A stretch of 64,000 nucleotides of DNA from Caldilineaceae bacterium SB0661_bin_32. Its GTDB lineage: Bacteria > Chloroflexota > Anaerolineae > Caldilineales > Caldilineaceae. Below the pieces are notes generated by a model, which made no database searches, had not been told where the DNA came from, and saw only the letters and a list, made by a program, of their open reading frames with translations. Location of the stretch: assembly GCA_009841235.1 (NCBI GenBank), contig VXMH01000071.1:124001-188000 (forward strand), written 5' to 3'. How positions within the stretch are numbered: the first letter of the stretch is position 1; each line of letters begins with the position of its first letter. Of this stretch, positions 28,606 through 37,512 are shown one piece after another. The position numbers and the translations under genes were made by a program.

Positions 28606-29151
28606 CTACTTACTCCACGCGCTCAAAGCCGCGCCTACCGTGCCGCCCCAAACGGCCCAGAACAGGATCGCCGCAAGTCCCGGCCAACTGGTCGGATCCT
28701 GACCGGCGACGACGAATGACACGATATAGCCAAGAACCAGGCCGATGATGCTGGCGAGAAGGAGCTTCCAGATCGACTGATTTGGGCTCAACGCGCCTAC
28801 GACAATCGGCCACAAAATCGCGGTGAGGATACTTATTGCCAGCCCTCCGACGACAAAGCCAAAGTCTTCTGTGAAGAATCCGGGAAGAGCAACACCTATG
28901 ATAAAGAAGACATTGCCGATCAACCCGGCTATGACGGGTCGCCAGCTTTCGCCGAGCGCGCCCCGGGCAAAGTCATAGCCGGCGATTGGTGCGGCTCCAA
29001 TCACGATACCCAGTAGGGCCCCCACGACAGGTACGCCCTTAAGCAGAACCATCAGGAGCGACACGACCGCCGCCGCCAGCGCAGCGTAGAGGGACGCCTT
29101 CCAGCGTTCCGTGTTGGTCTGGGCGGCGCTTGTGGCAGTTAGAATTGTCAT
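28606..29151 (-). CDS. Small polytopic membrane protein of unknown function
   Basis: A 181-residue integral membrane protein. Five or so hydrophobic segments are visible: ALAAAVVSLLMVLL, a Gly-rich VVGALLGIVIGAAPIAG, LIGNVFFIIGVALPGF, the region around LAISILTAILWPIVVGAL, and LLLASIIGLVLGYIVSFVV, with a last one near ILFWAVWGGTVGAAL. There is no recognisable enzymatic motif. AGGAGG stands seven bases before the chosen start at 29151. It follows the hypothetical gene at 29307 on the same strand. The family is not recognised. Confidence 0.75.
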   Translation of the reverse strand: MTILTATSAAQTNTERWKASLYAALAAAVVSLLMVLLKGVPVVGALLGIVIGAAPIAGYDFARGALGESWRPVIAGLIGNVFFIIGVALPGFFTEDFGFVVGGLAISILTAILWPIVVGALSPNQSIWKLLLASIIGLVLGYIVSFVVAGQDPTSWPGLAAILFWAVWGGTVGAALSAWSK

Positions 29152-29306
29152 CGTGAATCCTCCTGGGTCGGGTCGTAACCACTGATTCTTTACAACGTTC
29201 CCGCCAGTAAAGAGGCAAGAGCGCTGATGTTCGTACGCAACGTCCCATTCCGCCAAGAGCGGAGTTCTATTGGCAGCCTGACTGTCCGCCTGCACCTGGG
29301 GGAAGG

Positions 29307-29768
29307 TCACCGCTCGCCGGGCAGATTTTCCCACGCCTCGACAGTCCAGCCACTCACGTTCAGATACAGTTGCGGCAAATGATTGCGGCTCAGGATCAGT
29401 ACCAGCTCATCCTCTTCGGTTGCCGCGATTTCGTCCAGCCAGATTCCCTGGTTGATTAAGGTTTGCACTATTTTACCAGCCTGTTGCCAGCCGCGCAAAG
29501 GATCGCTTTCAGGATCAGTATACATTGCCGTTCCGTACAATGCCAGCAACAGCTTGTTTTCCAGATAGAGGTCGAGGTCAAACAGTTCGCGCAACTCCTG
29601 CGATGGTTTCCTGTCACCTTCATCGCTGACCGATTCCTCCCATAAAGCCAGTCCCATCACCCTTTCGCCGGCGACATTGTCAACCAGTTCCTCATACTGT
29701 TCGTCGTCCAGACGGTATTGAAGCGGGGCCTCGCCAGGCCCTTTACCATTCGTTGAAATGTCATTCAT
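29307..29768 (-). CDS. Hypothetical acidic protein
   Basis: A roughly 153-residue soluble, acidic protein with many Leu, Asp and Glu residues. Aromatic-rich patches (LYGTAMYTDP, QGIWLDEIAATEEDELVLI) suggest a compact alpha/beta fold, but no family is recognised. The start at 29768 is chosen as the ATG nearest the conserved-looking part; a TTG-started reading extends to 29864 and would overlap the upstream peptidase gene. No signal peptide or membrane segment is seen. Confidence 0.6.
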   Translation of the reverse strand: MNDISTNGKGPGEAPLQYRLDDEQYEELVDNVAGERVMGLALWEESVSDEGDRKPSQELRELFDLDLYLENKLLLALYGTAMYTDPESDPLRGWQQAGKIVQTLINQGIWLDEIAATEEDELVLILSRNHLPQLYLNVSGWTVEAWENLPGER

Positions 29769-29838
29769 ATCACATGTGCGTTCCGGTAGTTGCTGTACGT
29801 CGAGCCGAGGAGGGTCCTCACATTCGTCATCTGTTCCT

Positions 29839-30921
29839 TCACGTCCTTTCCGGCCCGACAACAATCATTCGAGTGGGAATCGTCACCGGCTCGGGAAAGT
29901 ACTGGCCGCCAGCTTCCAAGTGACTGAACTGGAATGGCAACCCCTGGTCGATGAAAAGGTTGGGGCCGTTCATCACATGAAAGTGCAAGTGCGGTCCCGG
30001 CGAATTGCCGCTGTTGCCGACTCTGCCCAGAAGGGCGCCTCTCCTAATCAATTCTCCCTCGTTGACCTGCAAACTGGCCTGCTGCAGATGTGCGTAGTAG
30101 CTGAACTCCCCATTGGCGTGGCTGATCGCGACGGCGTTACCCAGCAGACGCCGCATATCGCCGCGCATGATTGCCTGGTCGGGGATTGCGCCGGGCGCCA
30201 TATCCGGCATATCGAAACAGATGTAGGCCACTTTCCCTCCTGCCGCGGCATAGACCGGCTGATGCCAACTGTAATGGTCGGAAAGTGCGCGGCCGTTGCC
30301 CTGATGTGTACGCCCCTCTGGGCCCAACTTCATGAAATCCACTGCGAAAGGCTGGCTGTAGACCTCCATTTTGTGGAAGTCGCTCCAATCGCCCGTCTGC
30401 ACTGCCCACCAGGCCCCCGTCAACGGAAAGTAGAAATCGGTCTGTTGCTCATGATAGGTTACGGGTGACTGGCAGTGGGCCTGAATCTGCTGTCCGGCAT
30501 CGGCTGATGCTACTGTCTCCTGCCTTCTGCCGACGGCAGTTATTTCGATGTAAGAGAGCCGTTCATACGCATGCAGGAGAAACTGTAGACTGCGGACGGC
30601 CAAACCGGTGTTGGCTGCGATCGTCAGGTCGTCCTCGCCTGTACGTTGACGGATGACGCCTGCCGACCATCGCTGCTCGAACAGCAACTGGTGCCCGCTG
30701 TAACCCTGAAAGACCAGCCCTTGCAGTTGTACATCACCATCGTGCGCAGTGATTCCCAGGTCAAGCGCGACCTCCTGCACCGGACCGATGTTGGGGAAGG
30801 GCAGTCTGTCGTAAAGGCCTGCAACAATACCTTGGGGGCGGGTTTCCAAAGAAAGTCGGGTCTGCAATATCAGTATCTTTCGGCTGGCCAAATTGTAACC
30901 ACCGGGCGCTTGCAGCAGCAC
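29839..30921 (-). CDS. M23 family metallopeptidase domain protein
   Basis: A 360-residue protein whose C-terminal half is an M23 (LytM/lysostaphin-type) zinc peptidase domain. Visible are the metal-binding region SQPFAVDFM, the core [26 protein letters not shown] and [15 protein letters not shown], which supplies the HxH ligand pair. The N-terminal 150 residues are beta-rich and not recognised. There is no clear signal peptide from the GTG start at 30921, which is odd for a peptidoglycan hydrolase; the true start or substrate may differ. It follows the solute-binding protein gene by about 57 bases. Confidence 0.75.
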   Translation of the reverse strand: MLLQAPGGYNLASRKILILQTRLSLETRPQGIVAGLYDRLPFPNIGPVQEVALDLGITAHDGDVQLQGLVFQGYSGHQLLFEQRWSAGVIRQRTGEDDLTIAANTGLAVRSLQFLLHAYERLSYIEITAVGRRQETVASADAGQQIQAHCQSPVTYHEQQTDFYFPLTGAWWAVQTGDWSDFHKMEVYSQPFAVDFMKLGPEGRTHQGNGRALSDHYSWHQPVYAAAGGKVAYICFDMPDMAPGAIPDQAIMRGDMRRLLGNAVAISHANGEFSYYAHLQQASLQVNEGELIRRGALLGRVGNSGNSPGPHLHFHVMNGPNLFIDQGLPFQFSHLEAGGQYFPEPVTIPTRMIVVGPERT

Positions 30922-30978
30922 GCTTTCGAAAGGTCAAGCCGTACCGGGGACATAGGAAGATGAAAAGTATCTTTCAGC

Positions 30979-32319
30979 CTACTTGCCATTCGCTTCATTG
31001 ATGAGTGTCGAAGCCTCGATTACGGCTTCCTCAGGCATCTTCGAGCCGCGCAGAACCTGGGTGATCATGTCGTTGGCATAGCCCCAAACCTCGTCCAGCT
31101 CTGGGTGGTGGGGCTGAGAAGCTGCACTGCCTGCCTGTTCTGCGAAGCCAGCGAGTAGTGCATCTCCATTCGAGTCCGCCTCCTTGTTCGCGGGCAGGCG
31201 GCCTGCGATTTGGGCGATAAGTGAAGCGCTTTCCGCGTTCGTGATGTGTCGGGCAAATATCAGAGCAAGTTCCTGCTGGTCGGTGGTCCTGGACGGATTT
31301 AGAAATACGCCGTCTGCGCTCAACCAGGGGCGGGCGGGCCCTGAACGTCCGGCTGGCAGCGTGGACACGCCCAGGTCCTGCCCAAACCTTTGCCGCAGCT
31401 CGCCAAGGCTCCACGGGCCGTCTATGAAGAGAGCGAACTCTTCCTTTTTGAAGCGCTCCATCAGCATCCCATAGTCGAGAGAAACAAAGATGCCCGGTGT
31501 GCTCCCGGCCTTTTTCAACCAGGTCAGAAACTCAGCCGTCCCCGGTGACTGTTCGAGAATAACCCGACCATCTGCGTCGAAGAGATTACCTCCGTAGGCG
31601 GCGACGCCCCAAACGAGGTGATAAAAGTTCGAGTATATGCCGGCGCCCTGAAAAGGGGACTCCAGGGCCAGCCTGATCAGATCGTCCACTGTGCCCGGCA
31701 GGTTACTTTCATCCAGCAACCGCCGGTTGAAGTAGAGCGCCACAAGTTCGTAATCTGTCGGCAGCCCATACAACGTGCCTTTCCAAACCAGGCTTTCTAT
31801 GGATGCTGGAATGAACTGCATACGTTCCTGTGCCGTTACTTGATTATCGATTGGCAAAAGGACCTTCGCAGCCGCCAGCTCTCGCAGCCACCAATTGGGC
31901 GCCAGAAGCAGGTCCGGCCCGTCCCCGCCTTGGACAGCCTCCATATAGGACTGGGCCAGGTCCCCGTAATCCACAAACGCTGTTTTTACCTGTATAGTCG
32001 GATTTGCCTGGTGGAAACGGTCCACGATGGCCGCCAGGGCGTCCCCGTCCTTGCCTGCCCAGCTGTGCCACAACTCGACTGTGCCGGCGAAAGCTGGTGA
32101 AGTAGACAGGCGATTCACAGGTGAGTCAGCGGTCGATGCAGCAGTCGGGGCAGCTGCCGGCAGCGTCTCAACCACTGGATCAAGATCTGTGCGGACGGTC
32201 GAGGAGAAAAGGGCTGTCGTGGAGCCAGGTTGACCGGAAGCCATGACCAGGACAGCCGTCAGCATCAACACCAATAGAATGGTGAGCGTCCAGAATAGGC
32301 GCCAACGAAACTGGGACAT
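30979..32319 (-). CDS. Extracellular solute-binding protein (carbohydrate ABC transporter type)
   Basis: A 446-residue family-1 solute-binding protein. An uncleaved-looking N-terminal hydrophobic segment (FWTLTILLVLMLTAVLVMA) and an 80-residue low-complexity Ala/Thr/Pro linker precede the binding domain, which begins GTVELWHSWAGKDGDALAAI. The lobe pattern DLLLAPNWW, YGLPTDYELVALYFN and FALFIDGPWSLGEL is that of maltose/sugar-binding members. No lipobox is seen. Neither permease nor ATPase genes are nearby, so it is an orphan. It lies at the downstream end of the trp/aro minus-strand run, 98 bases after aroQ. Confidence 0.82.
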   Translation of the reverse strand: MSQFRWRLFWTLTILLVLMLTAVLVMASGQPGSTTALFSSTVRTDLDPVVETLPAAAPTAASTADSPVNRLSTSPAFAGTVELWHSWAGKDGDALAAIVDRFHQANPTIQVKTAFVDYGDLAQSYMEAVQGGDGPDLLLAPNWWLRELAAAKVLLPIDNQVTAQERMQFIPASIESLVWKGTLYGLPTDYELVALYFNRRLLDESNLPGTVDDLIRLALESPFQGAGIYSNFYHLVWGVAAYGGNLFDADGRVILEQSPGTAEFLTWLKKAGSTPGIFVSLDYGMLMERFKKEEFALFIDGPWSLGELRQRFGQDLGVSTLPAGRSGPARPWLSADGVFLNPSRTTDQQELALIFARHITNAESASLIAQIAGRLPANKEADSNGDALLAGFAEQAGSAASQPHHPELDEVWGYANDMITQVLRGSKMPEEAVIEASTLINEANGK

Positions 32320-32427
32320 CTGCAACAAAAGAGAAAGATTGCGCGAAATTTGCGGGCAAAGAATCAGGCCCGTTCCGAGCTTTGCCGAAGTGGCATCAGT
32401 TCTGCACAGGTGAAATACCCGCGCAAT

Positions 32428-32874
32428 TCAGTCGGTCCGATTCTCGGATATGTATGACAGGAGCCCTTGCAATCCAAGCAAATAACTGCGCCAGCCAAAA
32501 CCGCTGATCTGTCCAACGCAGACCGGAGCAATTACGGAACGGTGACGGAACTCCTCGCGGCTGTGGACGTTGCTCAAGTGGACTTCGACCGTGGGCAGGG
32601 CTACGCCAGCCACCGCGTCGCGTATGGCGTAGGAATAGTGAGTGAACGCGCCAGGATTCATCAGCAGTCCGTCGGCCCAGGAACGCGCACTGTGAATTTC
32701 GTCGATCAGCCCGCCTTCATGATTACTTTGAATAGTTCGGATCTCATTGTCCGCGCCGGCGGCGGCAACAAGCTCCCTGTCGATTGTTTCCAGGGTTACG
32801 TTACCGTAGATCGAACGTTCGCGCGCGCCCAACAGATCCAGATTGGGGCCGTGGAGAACCAGGATTTTCGTCAT
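32428..32874 (-). CDS. aroQ: 3-dehydroquinate dehydratase, type II
   Basis: A 148-residue dodecameric type II dehydroquinase making 3-dehydroshikimate. It shows [20 protein letters not shown] with the catalytic Tyr, [27 protein letters not shown] and [15 protein letters not shown], which carries the catalytic His. Length is exactly right for the family. It lies 83 bases downstream of the aroK-aroB fusion, which makes its substrate. Confidence 0.95.
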   Translation of the reverse strand: MTKILVLHGPNLDLLGARERSIYGNVTLETIDRELVAAAGADNEIRTIQSNHEGGLIDEIHSARSWADGLLMNPGAFTHYSYAIRDAVAGVALPTVEVHLSNVHSREEFRHRSVIAPVCVGQISGFGWRSYLLGLQGLLSYISENRTD

Positions 32875-32957
32875 GGGCGGTTAGATTTTTGCAGTGAAAC
32901 GACTCAGGTGCCTTATTGCGCTGAAAACCGTGCCGCGGCCCAATCAGGACAATCCTG

Positions 32958-34604
32958 TCAGTTTAACACAGAGTCCAGAGCTTCGAGCACAACCTGCTCC
33001 CCCGGATCGTCGATGATGACCACATCGCCAATTGCCTGGGGAATGATGAATCTCAGCATCCTGCCACTTCTTTTCTTGTCTTTGAACATCATGGCGTATA
33101 CATCGTTCAGATCGAGCCCGCCGGCCTTGGTGGGCAGCTCCAGCCGCGCCAGGCAGCTCTCGATGCGGCTTGCGGTCTGGGCGTCGCAGCGATCCAACGC
33201 CACTGCCATACGGGCGGCGGCCACAGTCCCGACGGCGACCGCCTCCCCGTGCCGCAAAGAATAGCCGCTTACCTGCTCGATGGCATGGCCAAATGTGTGT
33301 CCCAGGTTGAGCGTCGCCCGCCTCCCTCTCTCAAACGGGTCCTCTACTACCACGTCCACTTTCACCCGCACAGCATCGGCGATCATTTGCGTCAGATTCG
33401 CCGGGCCCTGACCTTCCAGCTGGCGGAATAGATCAGGGTCCCCCAGAATTCCGTGCTTTACGATCTCAGCCAGCCCCGACCGAAACTCGGCCGCGGGAAG
33501 TTCAGCGAGAACTTCCGGATCGATAATCACGACAACGGGCTGCTTGAACGCGCCGACAAGATTCTTGCCCTGCGGCAAATCTACGGCTGTCTTGCCGCCG
33601 ACTGAGGCATCGACCATCGATAGCAGAGATGTCGGGATCTGGACGAAAGGAGCGCCGCGCAAGTAGGTGGCTGCCGCGAATCCGGCCATGTCGCCGATAA
33701 CGCCGCCCCCCAGCCCGACAATGGGGCTCTTCCTGTCGAGCTCCGCAGCCACAAACTGATCGTACAGGCCATGAACTGTAGCCAGCGTCTTGTGCTCTTC
33801 CCCTTCGGGAACGAGGCACAGAGCCGGTGTGTAGCCCTCCTTTTTCAGGCTCTCACTCACGGTATCGGCGTAATGTTCGGCGATATCTGCGTTCGTGACG
33901 ATCGCTGCCTTTCCTTTAGCCACCGCTCGATTGGAAAGGAGACGGCCCGCATGCACCAGGATGCCTTCGCCAATACAGATGTGGTAGTGCCCTTCCGGCG
34001 TGGGCACCGTGATACGGGTCATCTCAGCGATCTCATTGTTGCCTGCCAAAGTGTCGAAAACGCGCTCTGCGACGGTCTCCGGTTCGACGCCGTCGGTAGG
34101 CACTCGCAAAGGAATCCGCCCATAGGCGTCGCGGCGGTTCAGGAGCAGTCTCTCAATGTTGCGTCTTTTTTCTTCCCGGTCCCCAGGCAGAAGTGGACGG
34201 TCTTCAAACGTCTCCACGCGCTCCAGGACAGTGTCAACTCCGGCGGTCAGGCAGACCGCGGGGCCGCTTGCCGTCAACGTCTGCCGGTTGTCATCGCTGA
34301 CCAGCGTGCCCCCGCCGGTTGCAATGACAAGGTCGGTCTCACTGGCGAGTTTTTGACAGAGCCGCGCCTCCGCTTGACGAAACAGTTCCTCGCCGTCGTC
34401 GGCGAATATCTGGGCTATCGGCTTCCCAAATTCGGCCTCAATAAGCTCATCCATATCGACGAGCCGGCGGCCCATACGATCGGCCAGGATGCGGCCTACG
34501 GTTGTCTTGCCCGTACCCATGAAGCCGGTAATCGTAAGGTTGCAGCCGTCGGCCACGGGACTTTCAATTGACTGCACGGCCGCTGAAGCGTGGGCGTTTT
34601 CCAC
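32958..34604 (-). CDS. aroKB: Bifunctional shikimate kinase / 3-dehydroquinate synthase fusion
   Basis: A 548-residue fusion of two shikimate-pathway enzymes. Residues about 20-185 are shikimate kinase: TGFMGTGKTTVGR (P-loop), VDMDELIE (shikimate-binding Asp), FRQAEA and TGGGT. Residues about 190-548 are dehydroquinate synthase: PEGEEHKTL, GLGGGVIGDMAGFAA, PTSLLSMVDASVGGKT, NLVGAFKQP and NLGHTFGHAIE with metal-binding His. The start is GTG at 34604 with GGAG eight bases upstream. The activities are not consecutive steps (steps 5 and 2). Similar AroKB fusions are known, for example in Thermotoga. Confidence 0.94.
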   Translation of the reverse strand: MENAHASAAVQSIESPVADGCNLTITGFMGTGKTTVGRILADRMGRRLVDMDELIEAEFGKPIAQIFADDGEELFRQAEARLCQKLASETDLVIATGGGTLVSDDNRQTLTASGPAVCLTAGVDTVLERVETFEDRPLLPGDREEKRRNIERLLLNRRDAYGRIPLRVPTDGVEPETVAERVFDTLAGNNEIAEMTRITVPTPEGHYHICIGEGILVHAGRLLSNRAVAKGKAAIVTNADIAEHYADTVSESLKKEGYTPALCLVPEGEEHKTLATVHGLYDQFVAAELDRKSPIVGLGGGVIGDMAGFAAATYLRGAPFVQIPTSLLSMVDASVGGKTAVDLPQGKNLVGAFKQPVVVIIDPEVLAELPAAEFRSGLAEIVKHGILGDPDLFRQLEGQGPANLTQMIADAVRVKVDVVVEDPFERGRRATLNLGHTFGHAIEQVSGYSLRHGEAVAVGTVAAARMAVALDRCDAQTASRIESCLARLELPTKAGGLDLNDVYAMMFKDKKRSGRMLRFIIPQAIGDVVIIDDPGEQVVLEALDSVLN

Positions 34605-34619
34605 TCTGTTGACTCCAAT

Positions 34620-35870
34620 TCAGAACAGCCTGAAGTTTTTCGTGTCCACTCGTCCGGACTGGTGCATCAGGACGGCGTTCATCAACTCTATCGCCAGGCG
34701 GGATTCCAGCGTCACACCGGCGCGTACGCCTACGCAGGGGTCGTGCCGCCCCTTTTCCAACGCAAAGTCGATCTCTTCCATATTCTTGCGCACCGAATGC
34801 TGCGTCTTGAGAATGGTTGAGGTGGGCTTGAAACCGACCCGGCATACCAGCGGTGAACCGGTCGTCACGCCGCCAATCAACCCGCCATGGCTGTTGGCCT
34901 GGTAGCCGCTGCTGCGAATGGGATCGTTATTCTCGCTGCCCTTGCGAGAGATGACCTGGACTCCGTCGCCTACCTCACACGACTGCACTGCGTTCAACCC
35001 TCCCAGCGCCCCCATCAGCCGTACTTTGAGACTCTGATAGAGGGGCTCGCCCACCAGCGAAGGCGGGTTGACAGCCACAACCTCAACCGCCGCGCCCAAC
35101 GAATCACCTTCGACGCGTGTGCGTTTGATCAGTTCACCCGCCTCCTGCGCGAACTCGGCATCGAGCGAACGAATCTCGGCCTCGTCGAGCCTGTCCTCCA
35201 CCGCCGCAATCTGTCCCTGTGTGATTGGCTGTGAGTCCTGCTTCCGCCGGACGCTCTCAAAATGCTGAGCCAGGCTCAGATTCGTGCGCAGCGGCCCGAC
35301 CTGTGAGATGGATGACAGGACCACAGTGCCGAACTGTTCTTTCAGAAAGATGCGGGCGATGGCCCCGCCGATGACATCCGAAATCGTCGAGCGGTAACTG
35401 GAACGCCCGCCGCCGCGAATGTCTATGAAACCCTGAGACTTGTGATACTTTACCAGGTCGGTGTGGCCCGGACGCACCTCGCCGCGGGGCCCGGCAAACT
35501 GTTCGTAGTGGCGCGAGCGTTGTGATGTGGAGAGGACCAGCGCGGCGATCGGCTCGCCTGTTGCGTACCCTTCTTCGTAGCTCTCGGTGGCTGAATCGGC
35601 CCCGCCGCCTATCGATACTGCGGGCCCGGACAGCAACTGATCGATCTCGTCTTCAGCGTATAGACCGGAGAGCAGCACAACCCTGTCGGCCTCTTGACGC
35701 GGTGTGCCGTGACGGTTGCTGCCAGGACGGCGCCTGTCCAAATACCGCTGCACCTCGTCTCGACGAATGCGAAGCCCGGCAGGGCAACCGAATACAATTG
35801 TCGTTACGCCGGGTCCGTGCGATTCACCGGCGCCGGCAACGGCAAAAAGAGGTCCCCCCAGAATCTCCAT
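34620..35870 (-). CDS. aroC: Chorismate synthase
   Basis: A 416-residue FMN-dependent enzyme that forms chorismate from EPSP. Signatures are GAGESHGPG (near residue 13), RHGTPRQEADRV, RPGHTDLVKYHK, RGGGRSSYRSTISDV and GGLIGGVTTGSP near the C-terminus. Length is slightly above the usual ~360-390. A GAGGGA site lies before the start. It sits directly between trpF and the aroKB fusion with 11- and 15-base gaps. Confidence 0.95.
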   Translation of the reverse strand: MEILGGPLFAVAGAGESHGPGVTTIVFGCPAGLRIRRDEVQRYLDRRRPGSNRHGTPRQEADRVVLLSGLYAEDEIDQLLSGPAVSIGGGADSATESYEEGYATGEPIAALVLSTSQRSRHYEQFAGPRGEVRPGHTDLVKYHKSQGFIDIRGGGRSSYRSTISDVIGGAIARIFLKEQFGTVVLSSISQVGPLRTNLSLAQHFESVRRKQDSQPITQGQIAAVEDRLDEAEIRSLDAEFAQEAGELIKRTRVEGDSLGAAVEVVAVNPPSLVGEPLYQSLKVRLMGALGGLNAVQSCEVGDGVQVISRKGSENNDPIRSSGYQANSHGGLIGGVTTGSPLVCRVGFKPTSTILKTQHSVRKNMEEIDFALEKGRHDPCVGVRAGVTLESRLAIELMNAVLMHQSGRVDTKNFRLF

Positions 35871-35881
35871 GCTTCAATCCC

Positions 35882-36601
35882 TCATGCGGCGTTCGAAGCT
35901 GTTGCTTGCCAGCTAAAGCCCTTGGCAGAAGAAACAAATGCGCGCACCTTGTCCGGGTCCTTTCGTCCTGGTTCGATTTCGACGCCGCTACTTACATCAA
36001 CTGCCCACGGCCGTACGGCCTCCACGGCCGCACCGACATTCTCCGGGCTGAGGCCGCCCGCCAAGACCAGTCGAGGGCAGGTTCTCGCAATGCCGGCCGC
36101 CGCGTTCCAGTCAGCCTTCTTGCCTGTTCCCCCGTACTCATTGGGGTCGTAGGCGTCGATCAAAAGTTGCGGGCCGTTGTTCGGACCCAGCTCTGCGTAC
36201 CATTCGGCTTCGATTTCGGCTTCGGCGGCGCTGGTTGGACGCAACGCCTTGAATCCGAACCCTTGGAGTGCCTCAAGCATCGCAGGCGGCTCATCCCCGT
36301 GCAACTGGGCAAAGTCCAGGTTGGCGACTCTCATCGTTTCTTCAACCCCAGCCAGCGGCTCATTTACGAAGACGCCGATAAAGCGGGGTGCCTCCTGCCC
36401 GCATTCGGTACCGGTAGCCGGGCGCGGCATCGACGTAGAGATGTGCTCAGCCAATCTGGAAGTGATCTCACCTGCAGCCTCAGGAGCAACGTAGCGGGGA
36501 GATTTTCTGAAAAAGATGAAGCCCAGAAAATCCGCGCCAGCCTTGGCCGCGCAGAGTCCATCTTCGAAGCTGGTGATACCGCAGATTTTAACGCGTGTCA
36601 T
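35882..36601 (-). CDS. trpF: Phosphoribosylanthranilate isomerase
   Basis: A 239-residue TIM-barrel for the third tryptophan step. It begins VKICGITSFEDGLCAAKAG with the catalytic Cys, and has FRKSPRYV, DFAQLHGDEP and LAGGLSPENVG (phosphate site) followed by VDVSSGVE. A short Pro/Thr-rich insertion near residue 60 makes it a little longer than usual. The start at 36601 aligns with the family; upstream frame is non-coding in character. Confidence 0.93.
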   Translation of the reverse strand: MTRVKICGITSFEDGLCAAKAGADFLGFIFFRKSPRYVAPEAAGEITSRLAEHISTSMPRPATGTECGQEAPRFIGVFVNEPLAGVEETMRVANLDFAQLHGDEPPAMLEALQGFGFKALRPTSAAEAEIEAEWYAELGPNNGPQLLIDAYDPNEYGGTGKKADWNAAAGIARTCPRLVLAGGLSPENVGAAVEAVRPWAVDVSSGVEIEPGRKDPDKVRAFVSSAKGFSWQATASNAA

Positions 36602-36659
36602 CGTTCGTAATTCCCGCAAAGGCAGAAGCGCCGGCGAATGGCCCTCAAAACGCACTGAA

Positions 36660-37508
36660 TTACGGTTTTCCCGCGAGGGCGAATTCGCGCACAAGCGCGC
36701 CCCGTTTTGCCTGGGGCAATTTGCAAAAGCTCTCGCCCACGAGAATGGCATCGCAGCCCATCTCAGCCATGCGCCTCACGTCGACCGCATTGCGGATGCC
36801 GCTCTCGCCGATCAGGATAATGTCGGCGGGAATCAGTTTTCGCAACCTGCCCGTCGTTTCGATATCTACGTCGAAGGTCTTCAGGTTCCGGTTATTGACG
36901 CCGATGATCCGGGCCTCCGCCGCCAGCGCCCGCTCCAATTCCTCCTCGTCGTGGACTTCCACCAGCGCGCTCATTCCCAGTTGATTCGTCAGGCAGAGCA
37001 GCTCGCGCAGGTCGGCGTCCCCCAACACGCCAACGATCAGCAGCAGTGCGTCCGCGCCGGCCGCGCGGGCCTCGTACACCTGATAGGGATGATAGATGAA
37101 CTCCTTGCGCAGCAGCGGCGTTGACAGGTTGCTTGCGCGCAGGTGCTCGACGATTTCAGCCAGGTAGGCAAGTTTTCCCTGGAAAAAGCGTGCGTCGGTC
37201 AGACAGGATATTGCGGCAGCGCCGCCGCGGGCGTAAGTTTCGGCAATGGCTGTCGGCGACCAGTCCTGGGCGATCAACCCCTTGGAAGGGCTTGCACGCT
37301 TGACTTCGGCGATGAGGCTGGCGCCGGCCTCGGCGGTGAGTGCGGCCGCGAAATCCAGAGGCGGCTCGGCCACCAGCGCAAGGGCCTTGAGCTGAGCCAG
37401 TGGCACATCACCCATCTGGCGTGCCACCTCCTCGCGCTTCCAGGCCATGATCCTGTCCAGGACCTGCCCTTTATGTTTACTGATTTCCAGCTGAGAATAT
37501 CTGGCCAT
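36660..37508 (-). CDS. trpC: Indole-3-glycerol phosphate synthase
   Basis: A 282-residue barrel enzyme for the fourth tryptophan step. Motifs are IMAWKREEVARQ, LIAEVKRASPSKG with the catalytic Lys and Glu, LLRKEFIYHPYQVYEARAAG, VNNRNLKTFDVD and IGESGIRNAVD. The start at 37508 lies four bases after the trpD stop, so the genes are effectively coupled. It is separate from trpF, unlike the E. coli fusion. Confidence 0.94.
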   Translation of the reverse strand: MARYSQLEISKHKGQVLDRIMAWKREEVARQMGDVPLAQLKALALVAEPPLDFAAALTAEAGASLIAEVKRASPSKGLIAQDWSPTAIAETYARGGAAAISCLTDARFFQGKLAYLAEIVEHLRASNLSTPLLRKEFIYHPYQVYEARAAGADALLLIVGVLGDADLRELLCLTNQLGMSALVEVHDEEELERALAAEARIIGVNNRNLKTFDVDIETTGRLRKLIPADIILIGESGIRNAVDVRRMAEMGCDAILVGESFCKLPQAKRGALVREFALAGKP

Positions 37509-37512
37509 TGTC

